Position numbers and translations under genes: made by a program
Shown: positions 41,244-48,219 of the stretch, one piece after another
Position numbering within the stretch: the stretch's first letter is position 1
How the letters are laid out: the number at the start of each line of letters is the position of its first letter
Notes under the pieces: generated by a model
The model's input: the letters and a program-made list of their open reading frames with translations, nothing else
Databases searched by the model: none
Told to the model about the DNA's origin: nothing
Source: Amycolatopsis decaplanina DSM 44594
GTDB lineage: Bacteria; Actinomycetota; Actinomycetes; Mycobacteriales; Pseudonocardiaceae
Assembly (NCBI RefSeq): GCF_000342005.1
Contig: NZ_AOHO01000071.1
Span: 206,365 to 270,364 of the forward strand
DNA length: 64,000 nt
Direction of reading: 5' to 3'

Positions 41244-42269
41244 TCAGCCGAAGAAGACCTCGGCCTCTTCGTACCGCTCGACCGGGACGGTCTTCAGTTC
41301 GGCGGTCGCCTCGGAGAGCTTGACGCGGACGATGTCCGTGCCGCGCAGCGCCACCATCACACCGAAGTCGCCGTCGGCCACGGCGTCGACGGCGTTGAGA
41401 CCGAACCGGGTGGCGAGCACGCGGTCGTACGCCGTCGGGGTGCCGCCGCGCTGGACGTGCCCGAGCACGACCGCGCGGGACTCCTTGCCGGTGCGGGCGG
41501 CGATCTCGTCGGCCAGCCAGGTGCCGATGCCGCCGAGCCGGACGTGTCCGAAGGCGTCCTTCTCCCCGGTCAGCAGCTTCTCCTCGCCGCCCTCGGGCAG
41601 CGCGCCCTCGGCGACCACGATGATCGGCGCGTACTCCTTCTCGAAGCGGCGCTCCACCCACTCGACGACCTGGTCGACGCTGAAGTGCCGCTCCGGCACC
41701 AGGATCACGCTCGCGCCGCCGGCGAGACCGGAGTGCAGCGCGATCCAGCCCGCGTGCCGTCCCATCACCTCGACGACCAAGGCGCGGTGGTGCGACTCGG
41801 CCGTGGTGTGCAGCCGGTCGATGGCCTCGGTGGCGATCGAGACCGCCGTGTCGAAGCCGAAGGTGTAGTCGGTGGCGCCGAGGTCGTTGTCGATGGTCTT
41901 GGGCACCCCGACGACGCCGACGCCGTCGTCCGTGAGCCGCTTCGCGACGCCGAGGGTGTCCTCGCCGCCGATCGCGATCAGCGCGTCGACCTGCTGCTCG
42001 GCGAGCACGGCCTTGATCTTGTCGACCCCGCCGTCGACCTTGTACGGGTTGGTCCGCGACGAACGCAGGATCGTGCCGCCGCGGGTCAGGATGTCCTCGA
42101 CGTCGTTCAGGCCGAGCGGGCGGCTGTCCCCGGTGAGGGGACCGTTCCAGCCGTTGCGGAACCCGACGATGTCCCAGCCGTGCACCTCGATGCCCTTGCG
42201 CACCACAGCGCGGATCACCGCGTTGAGCCCCGGGCAGTCGCCACCGCCGGTCAGCACACCGACACGCAT
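41244..42269 (-). CDS. pfp: phosphofructokinase with diphosphate-dependent signature
   Basis: A 341-residue PFK-A-family enzyme phosphorylating fructose 6-phosphate. Family motifs: MRVGVLTGGGDCPGLNAVIRAVV, GGTILRSSRTNP, catalytic TIDND with Asp127, EVMGRHAGWIALHSGLA, GHVQRGGTPTAYDRVLATRFG. Two residues decide the phosphoryl donor: position 104 is Asp in IGGEDT (Gly in ATP enzymes) and position 124 is Lys in GVPKTIDND (Gly in E. coli PfkA). Asp104 plus Lys124 is the diphosphate-dependent combination, as in Amycolatopsis methanolica PPi-PFK. The reaction would then be reversible and non-allosteric. ATG 42269 follows GGAGG. A hairpin terminator follows. Confidence 0.93.
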   Translation of the reverse strand: MRVGVLTGGGDCPGLNAVIRAVVRKGIEVHGWDIVGFRNGWNGPLTGDSRPLGLNDVEDILTRGGTILRSSRTNPYKVDGGVDKIKAVLAEQQVDALIAIGGEDTLGVAKRLTDDGVGVVGVPKTIDNDLGATDYTFGFDTAVSIATEAIDRLHTTAESHHRALVVEVMGRHAGWIALHSGLAGGASVILVPERHFSVDQVVEWVERRFEKEYAPIIVVAEGALPEGGEEKLLTGEKDAFGHVRLGGIGTWLADEIAARTGKESRAVVLGHVQRGGTPTAYDRVLATRFGLNAVDAVADGDFGVMVALRGTDIVRVKLSEATAELKTVPVERYEEAEVFFG

Positions 42270-42394
42270 CAGAAGCCTCCGTCTTTGTGTTCCGTAGAGA
42301 TGACAGTCACATGTCCCGCCGCCAGCGTAGCGCCAGTTCTCTGGATCGGTGCAGGGCGGACCACCTCGGAAATCGGTCCATGAGACGGATGTGC

Positions 42395-42400
42395 TAACTT
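42395..42400 (+). promoter_or_regulatory. -10 box TAACTT of the DAHP synthase leader
   Basis: TAACTT lies exactly six bases before the GTG of the leader peptide. That spacing puts transcription at the GTG, so the leader peptide would be read from a leaderless mRNA. No good -35 box is evident. Confidence 0.6.
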
Positions 42401-42406
42401 GGCCGC

Positions 42407-42472
42407 GTGCAGCGCTATTTCTGGTTTACGAAGCCGGCCCCGGGTGGGCACGGCGGCGTGAACCTGCGCTGA
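42407..42472 (+). CDS. 21-residue leader peptide with Tyr-Phe-Trp-Phe run
   Basis: GTG start, TGA at 42470-42472, peptide beginning (M)QRYFWFTKPAPGGHGG. Four consecutive aromatic codons, TAT TTC TGG TTT, in a 21-codon frame directly upstream of the gene for the first enzyme of aromatic amino-acid synthesis is what a ribosome-mediated attenuator needs. Two hairpins follow before the DAHP synthase ATG. Starvation for Tyr, Phe or Trp would stall the ribosome at codons 4-7. I recall an aromatic leader peptide before a DAHP synthase gene in Corynebacterium glutamicum; whether this sequence is already described is unknown to me. Confidence 0.7.
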   Translation: MQRYFWFTKPAPGGHGGVNLR

Positions 42473-42481
42473 GCGTCCACC

Positions 42482-42506
42482 CCGAGCCGGAATCACACCG
42501 GCTCGG
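42482..42506 (+). promoter_or_regulatory. attenuator hairpin 1
   Basis: CCGAGCCGG-N7-CCGGCTCGG, 9 bases after the leader stop codon. The bases just before its left arm (CCACCC, 42477-42482) can also pair with GGGTGG inside the leader frame (42442-42447), which offers a competing structure. No T-run follows, so it may act as a terminator of the actinobacterial type or only as a structural switch. Confidence 0.55.
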
Positions 42507-42515
42507 CGAGTTCCC

Positions 42516-42552
42516 GCGGGTCGGTATCCCTTTCGAAAGGAACCAGACCCGC
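42516..42552 (+). promoter_or_regulatory. attenuator hairpin 2 enclosing the ribosome-binding site
   Basis: GCGGGTC (42516-42522) pairs with GACCCGC (42546-42552), which ends one base before the DAHP synthase ATG. Inside lies CCTTTCGAAAGG (42529-42540), a perfect palindrome that contains the only Shine-Dalgarno-like sequence, GAAAGGA. Folding would hide the site from ribosomes, so translation as well as transcription could be controlled. Confidence 0.55.
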
Positions 42553-42553
42553 G

Positions 42554-43630
42554 ATGTCTCCCTCCGCTGACACCCTGATCGCCCTCGACGGGCACCGCAC
42601 GGCGGCCATCGACCCGCTGCTGTCGCCCGCGATGCTGCGGCACGAACATCCGATGACGGCCGAAATAGCCGATACCGTCCTAGCCGGGCGGGCCTCGGCC
42701 GTCGACATCCTCGACGGCCGGGACGACCGGCTCCTCGTCGTCGTCGGCCCCTGCTCGGTGCACGACGCGGACGCCGCGCTCGACTACGCCCGCCGCCTCG
42801 CCGCCAAGGCCGAAGAGCACCGCCGTGACCTGCACATCGTCATGCGCGTCTACTTCGAGAAGCCGCGGACCACGCTCGGCTGGAAGGGGTTGATCAACGA
42901 CCCCGGTCTCGACGGCACCTACGAGGTCAACCACGGCCTCCGGCTGGCGCGCAAACTGCTGCTCGACATCTCCTCGCTCGGCCTGCCGGTCGGCTGCGAA
43001 TTCCTCGACCCGATCACCCCGCAGTTCATCTCCGACACCGTGACCTGGGGTTCCATCGGCGCGCGGACCGCGGCGAGCCAGGTGCACCGGCAGCTGTGCA
43101 GCGCGCTGTCGATGCCGGTGGGGATCAAGAACTCGACCGAAGGCGACGTCCAGGTCGCCGTCGACGCGACCCGCGCGGCCGGCGCGAGCCATGTCTTCGC
43201 GGGCATCAACCCCGACGGGCTCGCCGCGCTCATCACCACAGCGGGCAACGAGGACTGCCACGTGATCCTGCGCGGCAGCTCCGCGGGCCCGAACTACGAC
43301 CCCGCGACGGTGGCCGACACGCTGGCTCGGCTGGCGAAGTCGGGACTGCCGGAACGCGTGATCATCGACGCGAGCCATGGCAACAGCGCGAAGGACCACA
43401 TGCGGCAGGCTTCGGTCGTCCGCGAACTCGCGGGGCGGATCAGTGCCGGTGAACGTGGCATCGCGGGGCTGATGCTGGAGAGCTTCCTGGTGGCGGGGCG
43501 ACAGGACCTGACGCTGGGCGACGCGGCCTCGCTGACCTACGGGCAGTCGATCACGGACGCCTGCCTGGGGTGGGACGCGACGGCCGAACTGCTGGACACC
43601 CTCGCCGAGGCCGTCGACTCGCGGCGGTGA
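42554..43630 (+). CDS. aroG: type I 3-deoxy-D-arabino-heptulosonate 7-phosphate synthase
   Basis: A 358-residue enzyme condensing phosphoenolpyruvate and erythrose 4-phosphate to DAHP, the first step of the shikimate pathway. E. coli AroFGH-type motifs: RLLVVVGPCSVHDADAALDYA, HIVMRVYFEKPRTTLGWKGLINDP, GLPVGCEFLDPITPQFISDTVTWGSIGARTAASQVHRQL, GIKNSTEGD, HVILRGSSAGPNYD and VIIDASHGNSAKDH. The N-terminal segment typical of feedback control is present. Interest lies in the leader: an aromatic leader peptide and two hairpins upstream suggest attenuation. Family A palindrome copy 6 follows its stop. Confidence 0.96.
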   Translation: MSPSADTLIALDGHRTAAIDPLLSPAMLRHEHPMTAEIADTVLAGRASAVDILDGRDDRLLVVVGPCSVHDADAALDYARRLAAKAEEHRRDLHIVMRVYFEKPRTTLGWKGLINDPGLDGTYEVNHGLRLARKLLLDISSLGLPVGCEFLDPITPQFISDTVTWGSIGARTAASQVHRQLCSALSMPVGIKNSTEGDVQVAVDATRAAGASHVFAGINPDGLAALITTAGNEDCHVILRGSSAGPNYDPATVADTLARLAKSGLPERVIIDASHGNSAKDHMRQASVVRELAGRISAGERGIAGLMLESFLVAGRQDLTLGDAASLTYGQSITDACLGWDATAELLDTLAEAVDSRR

Positions 43631-43639
43631 GCGGTGGGT

Positions 43640-43685
43640 CTCGTGAGTGGTAAGGACGGTTCTAACCGTCCTTACCACTCACGAG
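43640..43685. repeat. 46-bp palindrome, family A copy 6
   Basis: Perfect 22-base arms starting CTCGTGAGTGGTAAGGACGG, apex CT, identical to copy 2. It lies 9 bases after the DAHP synthase stop and 10 before the stop of the converging RNase AS gene. Confidence 0.88.
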
Positions 43686-43695
43686 AGGCCGGGGA

Positions 43696-44181
43696 CTAGT
43701 GCTGCCAGTACGACTCGATGATCTGCCACCGCTGGTAGTTGTGCCGCGCGTCCGCCAGCGCGTCATGCTGGTCGTCCGGCGCCGCCGGGAGCTTCGGCTT
43801 GCCCGCGTCCTCCCAGCGTTGCCGCAGGTCACGCGTGAAACGCGGCAGCTGACGCGGCAGCGCGGGCATCGGCCCCCACAGCTGCGCCAGCGCGACGTGG
43901 TCGTAGGCGGCGAACCAGGCCCACAGTTCGATCCCGCCGGGCGGCTTGCCGAAGAACTCGAGCAGGTCCGTGCGGATCTTCTCGCGGCTGCGCCACGCCG
44001 GGTCGGCGGGCGACGGGAGTTTCGGGAGCACGTTGTCGCGGACCCAGGGGCCGGCCTTGCCGGGATCGAAATCGGTCGAAACCGCGTAGAACTCGCGGCC
44101 TCTTTCGTCCACGACACCGATCGACACCAGATCGATGGTCACGCCGTCCTCAATGAATTCGGTGTCGTAGAAAAAGCGCAC
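43696..44181 (-). CDS. RNase AS-type 3'-5' exoribonuclease
   Basis: A 161-residue DEDDh exonuclease. Asp6 and Glu8 in MRFFYDTEFIEDG, Asp in WFAAYDHVALAQLWGPMP and the DQHDALADARHN motif supply metal ligands and catalytic His. It closely resembles M. tuberculosis Rv2179c, an RNase AS that trims 3' adenylate tails. TAGGGT six bases before GTG 44181 indicates a leaderless transcript. First gene of the block whose order resembles Rv2179c-Rv2187. Confidence 0.92.
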   Translation of the reverse strand: MRFFYDTEFIEDGVTIDLVSIGVVDERGREFYAVSTDFDPGKAGPWVRDNVLPKLPSPADPAWRSREKIRTDLLEFFGKPPGGIELWAWFAAYDHVALAQLWGPMPALPRQLPRFTRDLRQRWEDAGKPKLPAAPDDQHDALADARHNYQRWQIIESYWQH

Positions 44182-44201
44182 CGGAGAACCCTAGTCGGGC
44201 C

Positions 44202-44963
44202 TCAGCCGACCTTGGTGTCCGGGATACGGGCGACGTCCTGGGCGGACGGCTGCGCGGGCACCTTGGGGCGAAGCCCCGCCTCTTCGGCGGCGAGCAGTTC
44301 CTTCGCCTTGGCGGCGTAGATGTCGACGTACTCCTGGCCGGAGAGCTCCATGAGCGCGTACATGATCTCGTCGGTGATGGACCGCTCGATGAACCGGTCG
44401 CCGGCGAGGCCCTCGTAGCGCGAGAAGTCGAGCGGCTTGCCGAAGCGGATCTCGAGGCGGCGCGGCCACCACATCTTCGAGCCGATCGGGTTCACCTTGT
44501 CGGTGCCGATCATGGCGACCGGGACCACGACGCCGCCGGACTCGAGCGCGATCCGCGCGACGCCGGTCTTGCCCTTGTACAGGCGGCCGTCCGGGGAGCG
44601 GGTGCCTTCGGGGTAGATGCCGAGGAGGTGTCCTTCGCGGACCAGCCGGGTCGCGGTGTCGAGCGCGGCCTGCGCGGCGTTGCCGCCGGAGCGGTCGATC
44701 GGGAACTGGCCGACGCCGGTGAAGAACCACTTCTTCAGCAGACCTTTGAAGCCTTTTTCGGTGAAGTACTCCGATTTGGCCGGGAAGGTCACCTTGCGCT
44801 TGACCCGCAGCGGCATGAAGAAGGAGTCGGCCACCGCGAGGTGGTTGCCCGCGAGGATCGCGCCACCGTCGTCGGGGATGTTCTCCGCGCCGACGACTTT
44901 GGTGGGCCACAGCGCCTTGAGCAGTGGCCCGATAAACACGTGTTTCATGAGCCAGTACAGCAC
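44202..44963 (-). CDS. 1-acylglycerol-3-phosphate acyltransferase (PlsC family)
   Basis: A 253-residue acyltransferase making phosphatidic acid or acylating related lipids at the membrane. The catalytic HX4D motif is His41-Asp46 in GNHLAVADSFF; further PlsC motifs are GQFPIDRSGG and GIYPEGTRSPDGRLYKGKTGVARIAL. It corresponds in position to M. tuberculosis Rv2182c. It lies upstream of the RNase AS gene on the same strand, 20 bases apart. The start is GTG 44963 preceded by TAGGAGGAG. The C-terminal 40 residues are charged and non-conserved. Confidence 0.92.
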   Translation of the reverse strand: MLYWLMKHVFIGPLLKALWPTKVVGAENIPDDGGAILAGNHLAVADSFFMPLRVKRKVTFPAKSEYFTEKGFKGLLKKWFFTGVGQFPIDRSGGNAAQAALDTATRLVREGHLLGIYPEGTRSPDGRLYKGKTGVARIALESGGVVVPVAMIGTDKVNPIGSKMWWPRRLEIRFGKPLDFSRYEGLAGDRFIERSITDEIMYALMELSGQEYVDIYAAKAKELLAAEEAGLRPKVPAQPSAQDVARIPDTKVG

Positions 44964-45177
44964 TGCGAAAACTCCTCCTAGCAGCTCAGCCCCCGCGCCC
45001 GATGGTCAAGACTACGAATCGCGCACTCCAGGCACAACGAAGTCCACCCGGTTACCCGCGCCCAGCGACGGATCTCACACCCGATCCGGCCCGATTCCGG
45101 AGGTGGCCGGGGGCCCACAAGCCGCTCCGGTCGTGCGAACATAGTAAACCTACCCAGCTCTCACGGAAGGCGATCGC

Positions 45178-45948
45178 ATGGCCGTCCTCGCCGGCGCGGA
45201 ACCGTTCGCTCACACCGGTTCGACCGAAGCAGGGTTCCTGTTGTGCCACGGTTTCACCGGCACCCCCGCGAGTATGCGGCCCTGGGGCGACCATCTGGCC
45301 GAAGCCGGTTACACGGTGCGCTGCCCGCTGCTTCCCGGGCACGGGACCCGGTGGCAGGACATGAACCGGACAGGCTGGGAGGACTGGTACGGCGCGGTCC
45401 GCGAAGAGCTGCTGGCGCTCTTCTCGACCTGCGAGACGGTGTTCGTCGCCGGGATGTCGATGGGCGGGACACTGACGCTGCGGCTGGCCGAGGAGTTCGG
45501 CGACCGGATCGCCGGCATCGTGCTGGTCAACCCGTCGGTCCTGACGCTGCGGTGGGACGCCAAGCTGCTGCCCGTCCTGTCGAGGATCCTGCCCTCGGTG
45601 CCGGGCGTGGCCAACGACATCGCGAAGCCGGGCGAGACGGAGCTGGCCTATTCACGGACGCCCGTGCGCGCCGCGGCGAGCCTGGCGAAGCTGTGGAAGG
45701 TCACCCGCGCGGATCTGGGCAAGGTGATCCAGCCGGTGCTCCTGCTCCACTCGGCCGTCGACCACATCGTGGAGCCGGTCAACTCCCAGGTGATCCTGGA
45801 GGGGATCGGCAGCGACGACGTGACCGAGGTGGTGCTGGAGAACAGCTTCCACGTCGCCACCCAAGACCACGACGCGGGCCTGATCTTCACGCGTACGGTG
45901 GACTTCGCCCGGTCCGTGCGCCGGACAGGACAGGTGGACGCCGGATGA
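45178..45948 (+). CDS. alpha/beta hydrolase, carboxylesterase/monoacylglycerol lipase type
   Basis: A 256-residue serine hydrolase of the Est30-like group. The oxyanion segment is LLCHGFTGTPASMRPWGDHLAEAGY; nucleophile Ser94 is in AGMSMGGTLTLRLA; Asp is probably in LLHSAVDHIVEP; His in VLENSFHVATQDHD. Est30-type enzymes hydrolyse short-chain carboxyl esters. GGAAGG precedes ATG 45178. It overlaps by ATGA the following membrane-protein gene, so they are coupled. Confidence 0.9.
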   Translation: MAVLAGAEPFAHTGSTEAGFLLCHGFTGTPASMRPWGDHLAEAGYTVRCPLLPGHGTRWQDMNRTGWEDWYGAVREELLALFSTCETVFVAGMSMGGTLTLRLAEEFGDRIAGIVLVNPSVLTLRWDAKLLPVLSRILPSVPGVANDIAKPGETELAYSRTPVRAAASLAKLWKVTRADLGKVIQPVLLLHSAVDHIVEPVNSQVILEGIGSDDVTEVVLENSFHVATQDHDAGLIFTRTVDFARSVRRTGQVDAG

Positions 45949-46448
45949 GCAGAGGCAAGGACGGGCCGGAGGACGTCGACGCGACGTTCGCCGAGATCGT
46001 GGCCGACCTCCGTGCGGAGGGCGTCGGTCTGTTCCCCGATGAGGACCTGGAGAAACCGGCCGGGAAAACGGCGGAGAAACCCGCCGAGAAGACACCGCGA
46101 CCGGAGCCCTCGGACGCCGAACCCGAACCGGGCTGGCGAGGCGGCGGCACCAGCTGGGACAAGACCCTCTTCGAGGACGACCCCGCCGGGTCGAGCGAAG
46201 ACGAGGGCCATTTCGTACCGCCCGAGCCGCCTCCGCTGCCGCGTCCGCGCAAGGGCGCGTTCATCGTCCTGCTGTTCTTCCTGCTCGGCCTGCTGCTCCT
46301 GATCGCGCCCAACCTGATCGGCATGGGCACCCGGCTCGGCACGCCGCTCGGCATCCTCGCCCTCGCGACCGCGATCGCCCTGCTTCTGCTGCGGGTGCGT
46401 CAGGGGCCGCCGCCCGGCGCGGATCCGAACAACGGCGCCCAGGTCTGA
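45945..46448 (+). CDS. acidic membrane protein of unknown function
   Basis: A 167-residue protein: conserved N-terminal DVDATFAEIVADLRAEGVGLFPDEDL, a Pro/Glu/Lys-rich disordered middle, and two C-terminal membrane helices (AFIVLLFFLLGLLLLIAPNLIG and LGILALATAIALLLLRV). No named family recognised. ATG overlaps the hydrolase stop codon, so it is part of that operon. Confidence 0.8.
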   Translation: MSRGKDGPEDVDATFAEIVADLRAEGVGLFPDEDLEKPAGKTAEKPAEKTPRPEPSDAEPEPGWRGGGTSWDKTLFEDDPAGSSEDEGHFVPPEPPPLPRPRKGAFIVLLFFLLGLLLLIAPNLIGMGTRLGTPLGILALATAIALLLLRVRQGPPPGADPNNGAQV

Positions 46449-46468
46449 TCTACCGGACAATTCGGAAG

Positions 46469-47611
46469 ATGAAGATCGACTTCACTCCCTCGCGCCGGTC
46501 GACGGTCGGCGCGGAATGGGAACTCGCCCTCGTCGACCGGCGGACCGGCGAGCTCTCGTCGGTCGCGGAACAGGTGCTCGAAGCCGTCCGTCCCGACGGC
46601 GAGGAGGACCACCCGAAGATCAAGCAGGAGCTGCTGCTCAACACCATCGAGGTGATCAGCGGGATCTGCGACACGATCGCCGAGGTCAAGGCCGATCTGA
46701 ACGAGTCGCTGGACGTCGTGCATTCGGTGCTCGACCCGCTGGGTGTCGAACTGTTCTCGGCCGGGTCGCATCCGTTCTCGACGTGGTACCAGCAAAAGGT
46801 CACCGACAAGGAGCGCTACGCCAAGCTCATCGACCGCACCCAGTGGTGGGGACGGCAGATGCTGATCTACGGCGTCCACGTGCACGTCGGCCTCGACCAC
46901 CGCGACAAGGCCCTGCCGATCCTGGACGCCCTGCTCAGGTACGCGCCGCACCTGCAAGCGCTCTCGGCGTCTTCGCCGTACTGGGGCGCGGAGGACACCG
47001 GGTACGCCTCGAACCGCGCGTTGATGTTCCAGCAGCTGCCGACGGCCGGGCTGCCGTTCCAGTTCCGGAAGTGGACCGAGCTGGAGAGCTACGTCGACGA
47101 CATGTTCACCACGGGCGTGATCGACCACTTCTCCGAGATCCGCTGGGACATCCGGCCCGCTCCGCATTTCGGGACGATCGAGATGCGGGTGTGCGACGGG
47201 CTGCCGACGCTGGAGGAGGTCGGCGCGATCTCCGCGCTGACCCAATGCCTGGTCGACGACTTCAGCGCGCGCCTCGACGACGGCGAGATCCTGCCGACAC
47301 TGCCGCCGTGGCACGTCCAGGAGAACAAGTGGCGCGCGGCGCGCTACGGCGTCGACGCGATCGTCATCCTCGACGCGGCGGGCAATGAGCGGCTCGTCAC
47401 CGACGACACCTACGACCTGCTGGACCGGCTCGAACCGGTGGCCCGGAGACTGGGCTGCGCCGACGAACTGCGGTCGGTGGAGACGATCCTGTCCTATGGG
47501 CCCAGCTACCTGCGTCAGCGCGCGGTGGCGAAGCAGTACAACGGCAGCCTTCGCGCCGTCGTCGCTTCGCTCATCGCAGAGATGCGGGACGGGAAGATCG
47601 CGCGCCCCTGA
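46469..47611 (+). CDS. carboxylate-amine ligase, GCS2/YbdK family
   Basis: A 380-residue ATP-grasp-like ligase of the GCS2 family, annotated variously as glutamate-cysteine ligase type 2. Motifs: RSTVGAEWELALVD (Glu at the metal site), KIKQELLLNTIEVISGICDT, LFSAGSHPFSTWYQQ, QMLIYGVHVHVGLDH, ALSASSPYWGAEDTGYASNRALMFQQLPTAG, and GTIEMRVCDGLPTLEE. Purified relatives have weak glutamate-cysteine ligase activity; the real amine substrate is uncertain. GGAAG precedes ATG 46469. Repeat B copy 2 follows the stop. Confidence 0.9.
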   Translation: MKIDFTPSRRSTVGAEWELALVDRRTGELSSVAEQVLEAVRPDGEEDHPKIKQELLLNTIEVISGICDTIAEVKADLNESLDVVHSVLDPLGVELFSAGSHPFSTWYQQKVTDKERYAKLIDRTQWWGRQMLIYGVHVHVGLDHRDKALPILDALLRYAPHLQALSASSPYWGAEDTGYASNRALMFQQLPTAGLPFQFRKWTELESYVDDMFTTGVIDHFSEIRWDIRPAPHFGTIEMRVCDGLPTLEEVGAISALTQCLVDDFSARLDDGEILPTLPPWHVQENKWRAARYGVDAIVILDAAGNERLVTDDTYDLLDRLEPVARRLGCADELRSVETILSYGPSYLRQRAVAKQYNGSLRAVVASLIAEMRDGKIARP

Positions 47612-47612
47612 C

Positions 47613-47636
47613 CCGCAATTCGGCACCTAATTGCGG
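47613..47636. repeat. 24-bp palindromic repeat CCGCAA-N12-TTGCGG, copy 2
   Basis: CCGCAATT-N8-AATTGCGG, two bases after the GCS2 ligase stop. Read on the minus strand it supplies the last two codons and stop (CGC AAT TAG) of the converging NYN gene. Confidence 0.75.
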
Positions 47637-48052
47637 TCGAGGTGCCCCAGGAGCGTGCCGGGGCCGAAGGTCGAAGCGCCCAACGCCTCGACACGGGAAC
47701 GCAGCTCGCGGTCGGCGGTCACCACGACGACGTGGTCGTCCGGACCGGCCGCCCGGGCCTCCCTGGCCACGGCCACGATCTTGTCGTCGCCTTCGCCCTC
47801 CGCCTCGACGACCTCGACGCCGGGCACCGTCGCGACTCCCCGTGCCTTGCCCTCGACGACCAGCACGACCTCCGGCCACCACGACCATTCGCCGCCGCCG
47901 GGGAGCGCCGGATCGGCGAGCCCGGTCCCGGCCAGGGCCGCGAGCTCGTCCCGCAACCGTTCCGCGGCGCCGCGCCGGTCGCGCCACCAACCATCCGGCC
48001 TCGATCCGACGACGTTCGCGCCGTCGACCACCAGTACCAGCCTGCGATCCAA
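47627..48052 (-). CDS. NYN/PIN-like domain protein
   Basis: A protein of about 141 residues with a PIN/NYN nuclease-like fold: LVLVVDGANVVGSRPDGWWRDRRGAAERLRDEL (first acidic site), EVVLVVEGKARG, DDKIVAVAREA (second acidic site) and HVVVVTADRELRSRVEALGAS (third). Relatives are usually labelled NTP pyrophosphohydrolase because of adjacent Nudix genes, but the fold suggests RNase activity. TTG 48052 is preferred: GAGGGA lies four bases upstream and homology begins there; a frame open from 48079 overlaps the Nudix remnant. The last codons and stop (…RN*) come from repeat B. Confidence 0.8.
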   Translation of the reverse strand: MDRRLVLVVDGANVVGSRPDGWWRDRRGAAERLRDELAALAGTGLADPALPGGGEWSWWPEVVLVVEGKARGVATVPGVEVVEAEGEGDDKIVAVAREARAAGPDDHVVVVTADRELRSRVEALGASTFGPGTLLGHLDRN

Positions 48053-48060
48053 GTGTTCCC

Positions 48061-48219
48061 TCAATCCCGGCCAAGCCACCGCGAAGTCGCGGTGCGGCCG
48101 GAAGTCCGCTCGGCCTCCTCGTGCGCCTCGCGGGTGGCGGCCTCACGCGGGCTCTCCCCCGCCTCGACGGCGCCCCCGGGCAGCGCCCAGGTGCGTCCAT
48201 GGTGGCCCCACGGCTTCAG
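48061..48219 (-). pseudogene. Nudix hydrolase remnant
   Basis: An open stretch of about 52 codons reading LKPWGHHGRTWALPGGAVEAG...REAATREAHEEAERTSG before a stop. This matches the HHGGTWALPGGA..(ES)...ALREA.EE core and Nudix box (GX5EX7REUXEE) of MutT-like proteins, but roughly 40 residues before it and 80 after are missing, and there is no start codon in frame. It is wedged between the glucokinase stop and the NYN gene, where relatives carry a full Nudix gene (from memory). Probably an internal-deletion pseudogene. Confidence 0.6.
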
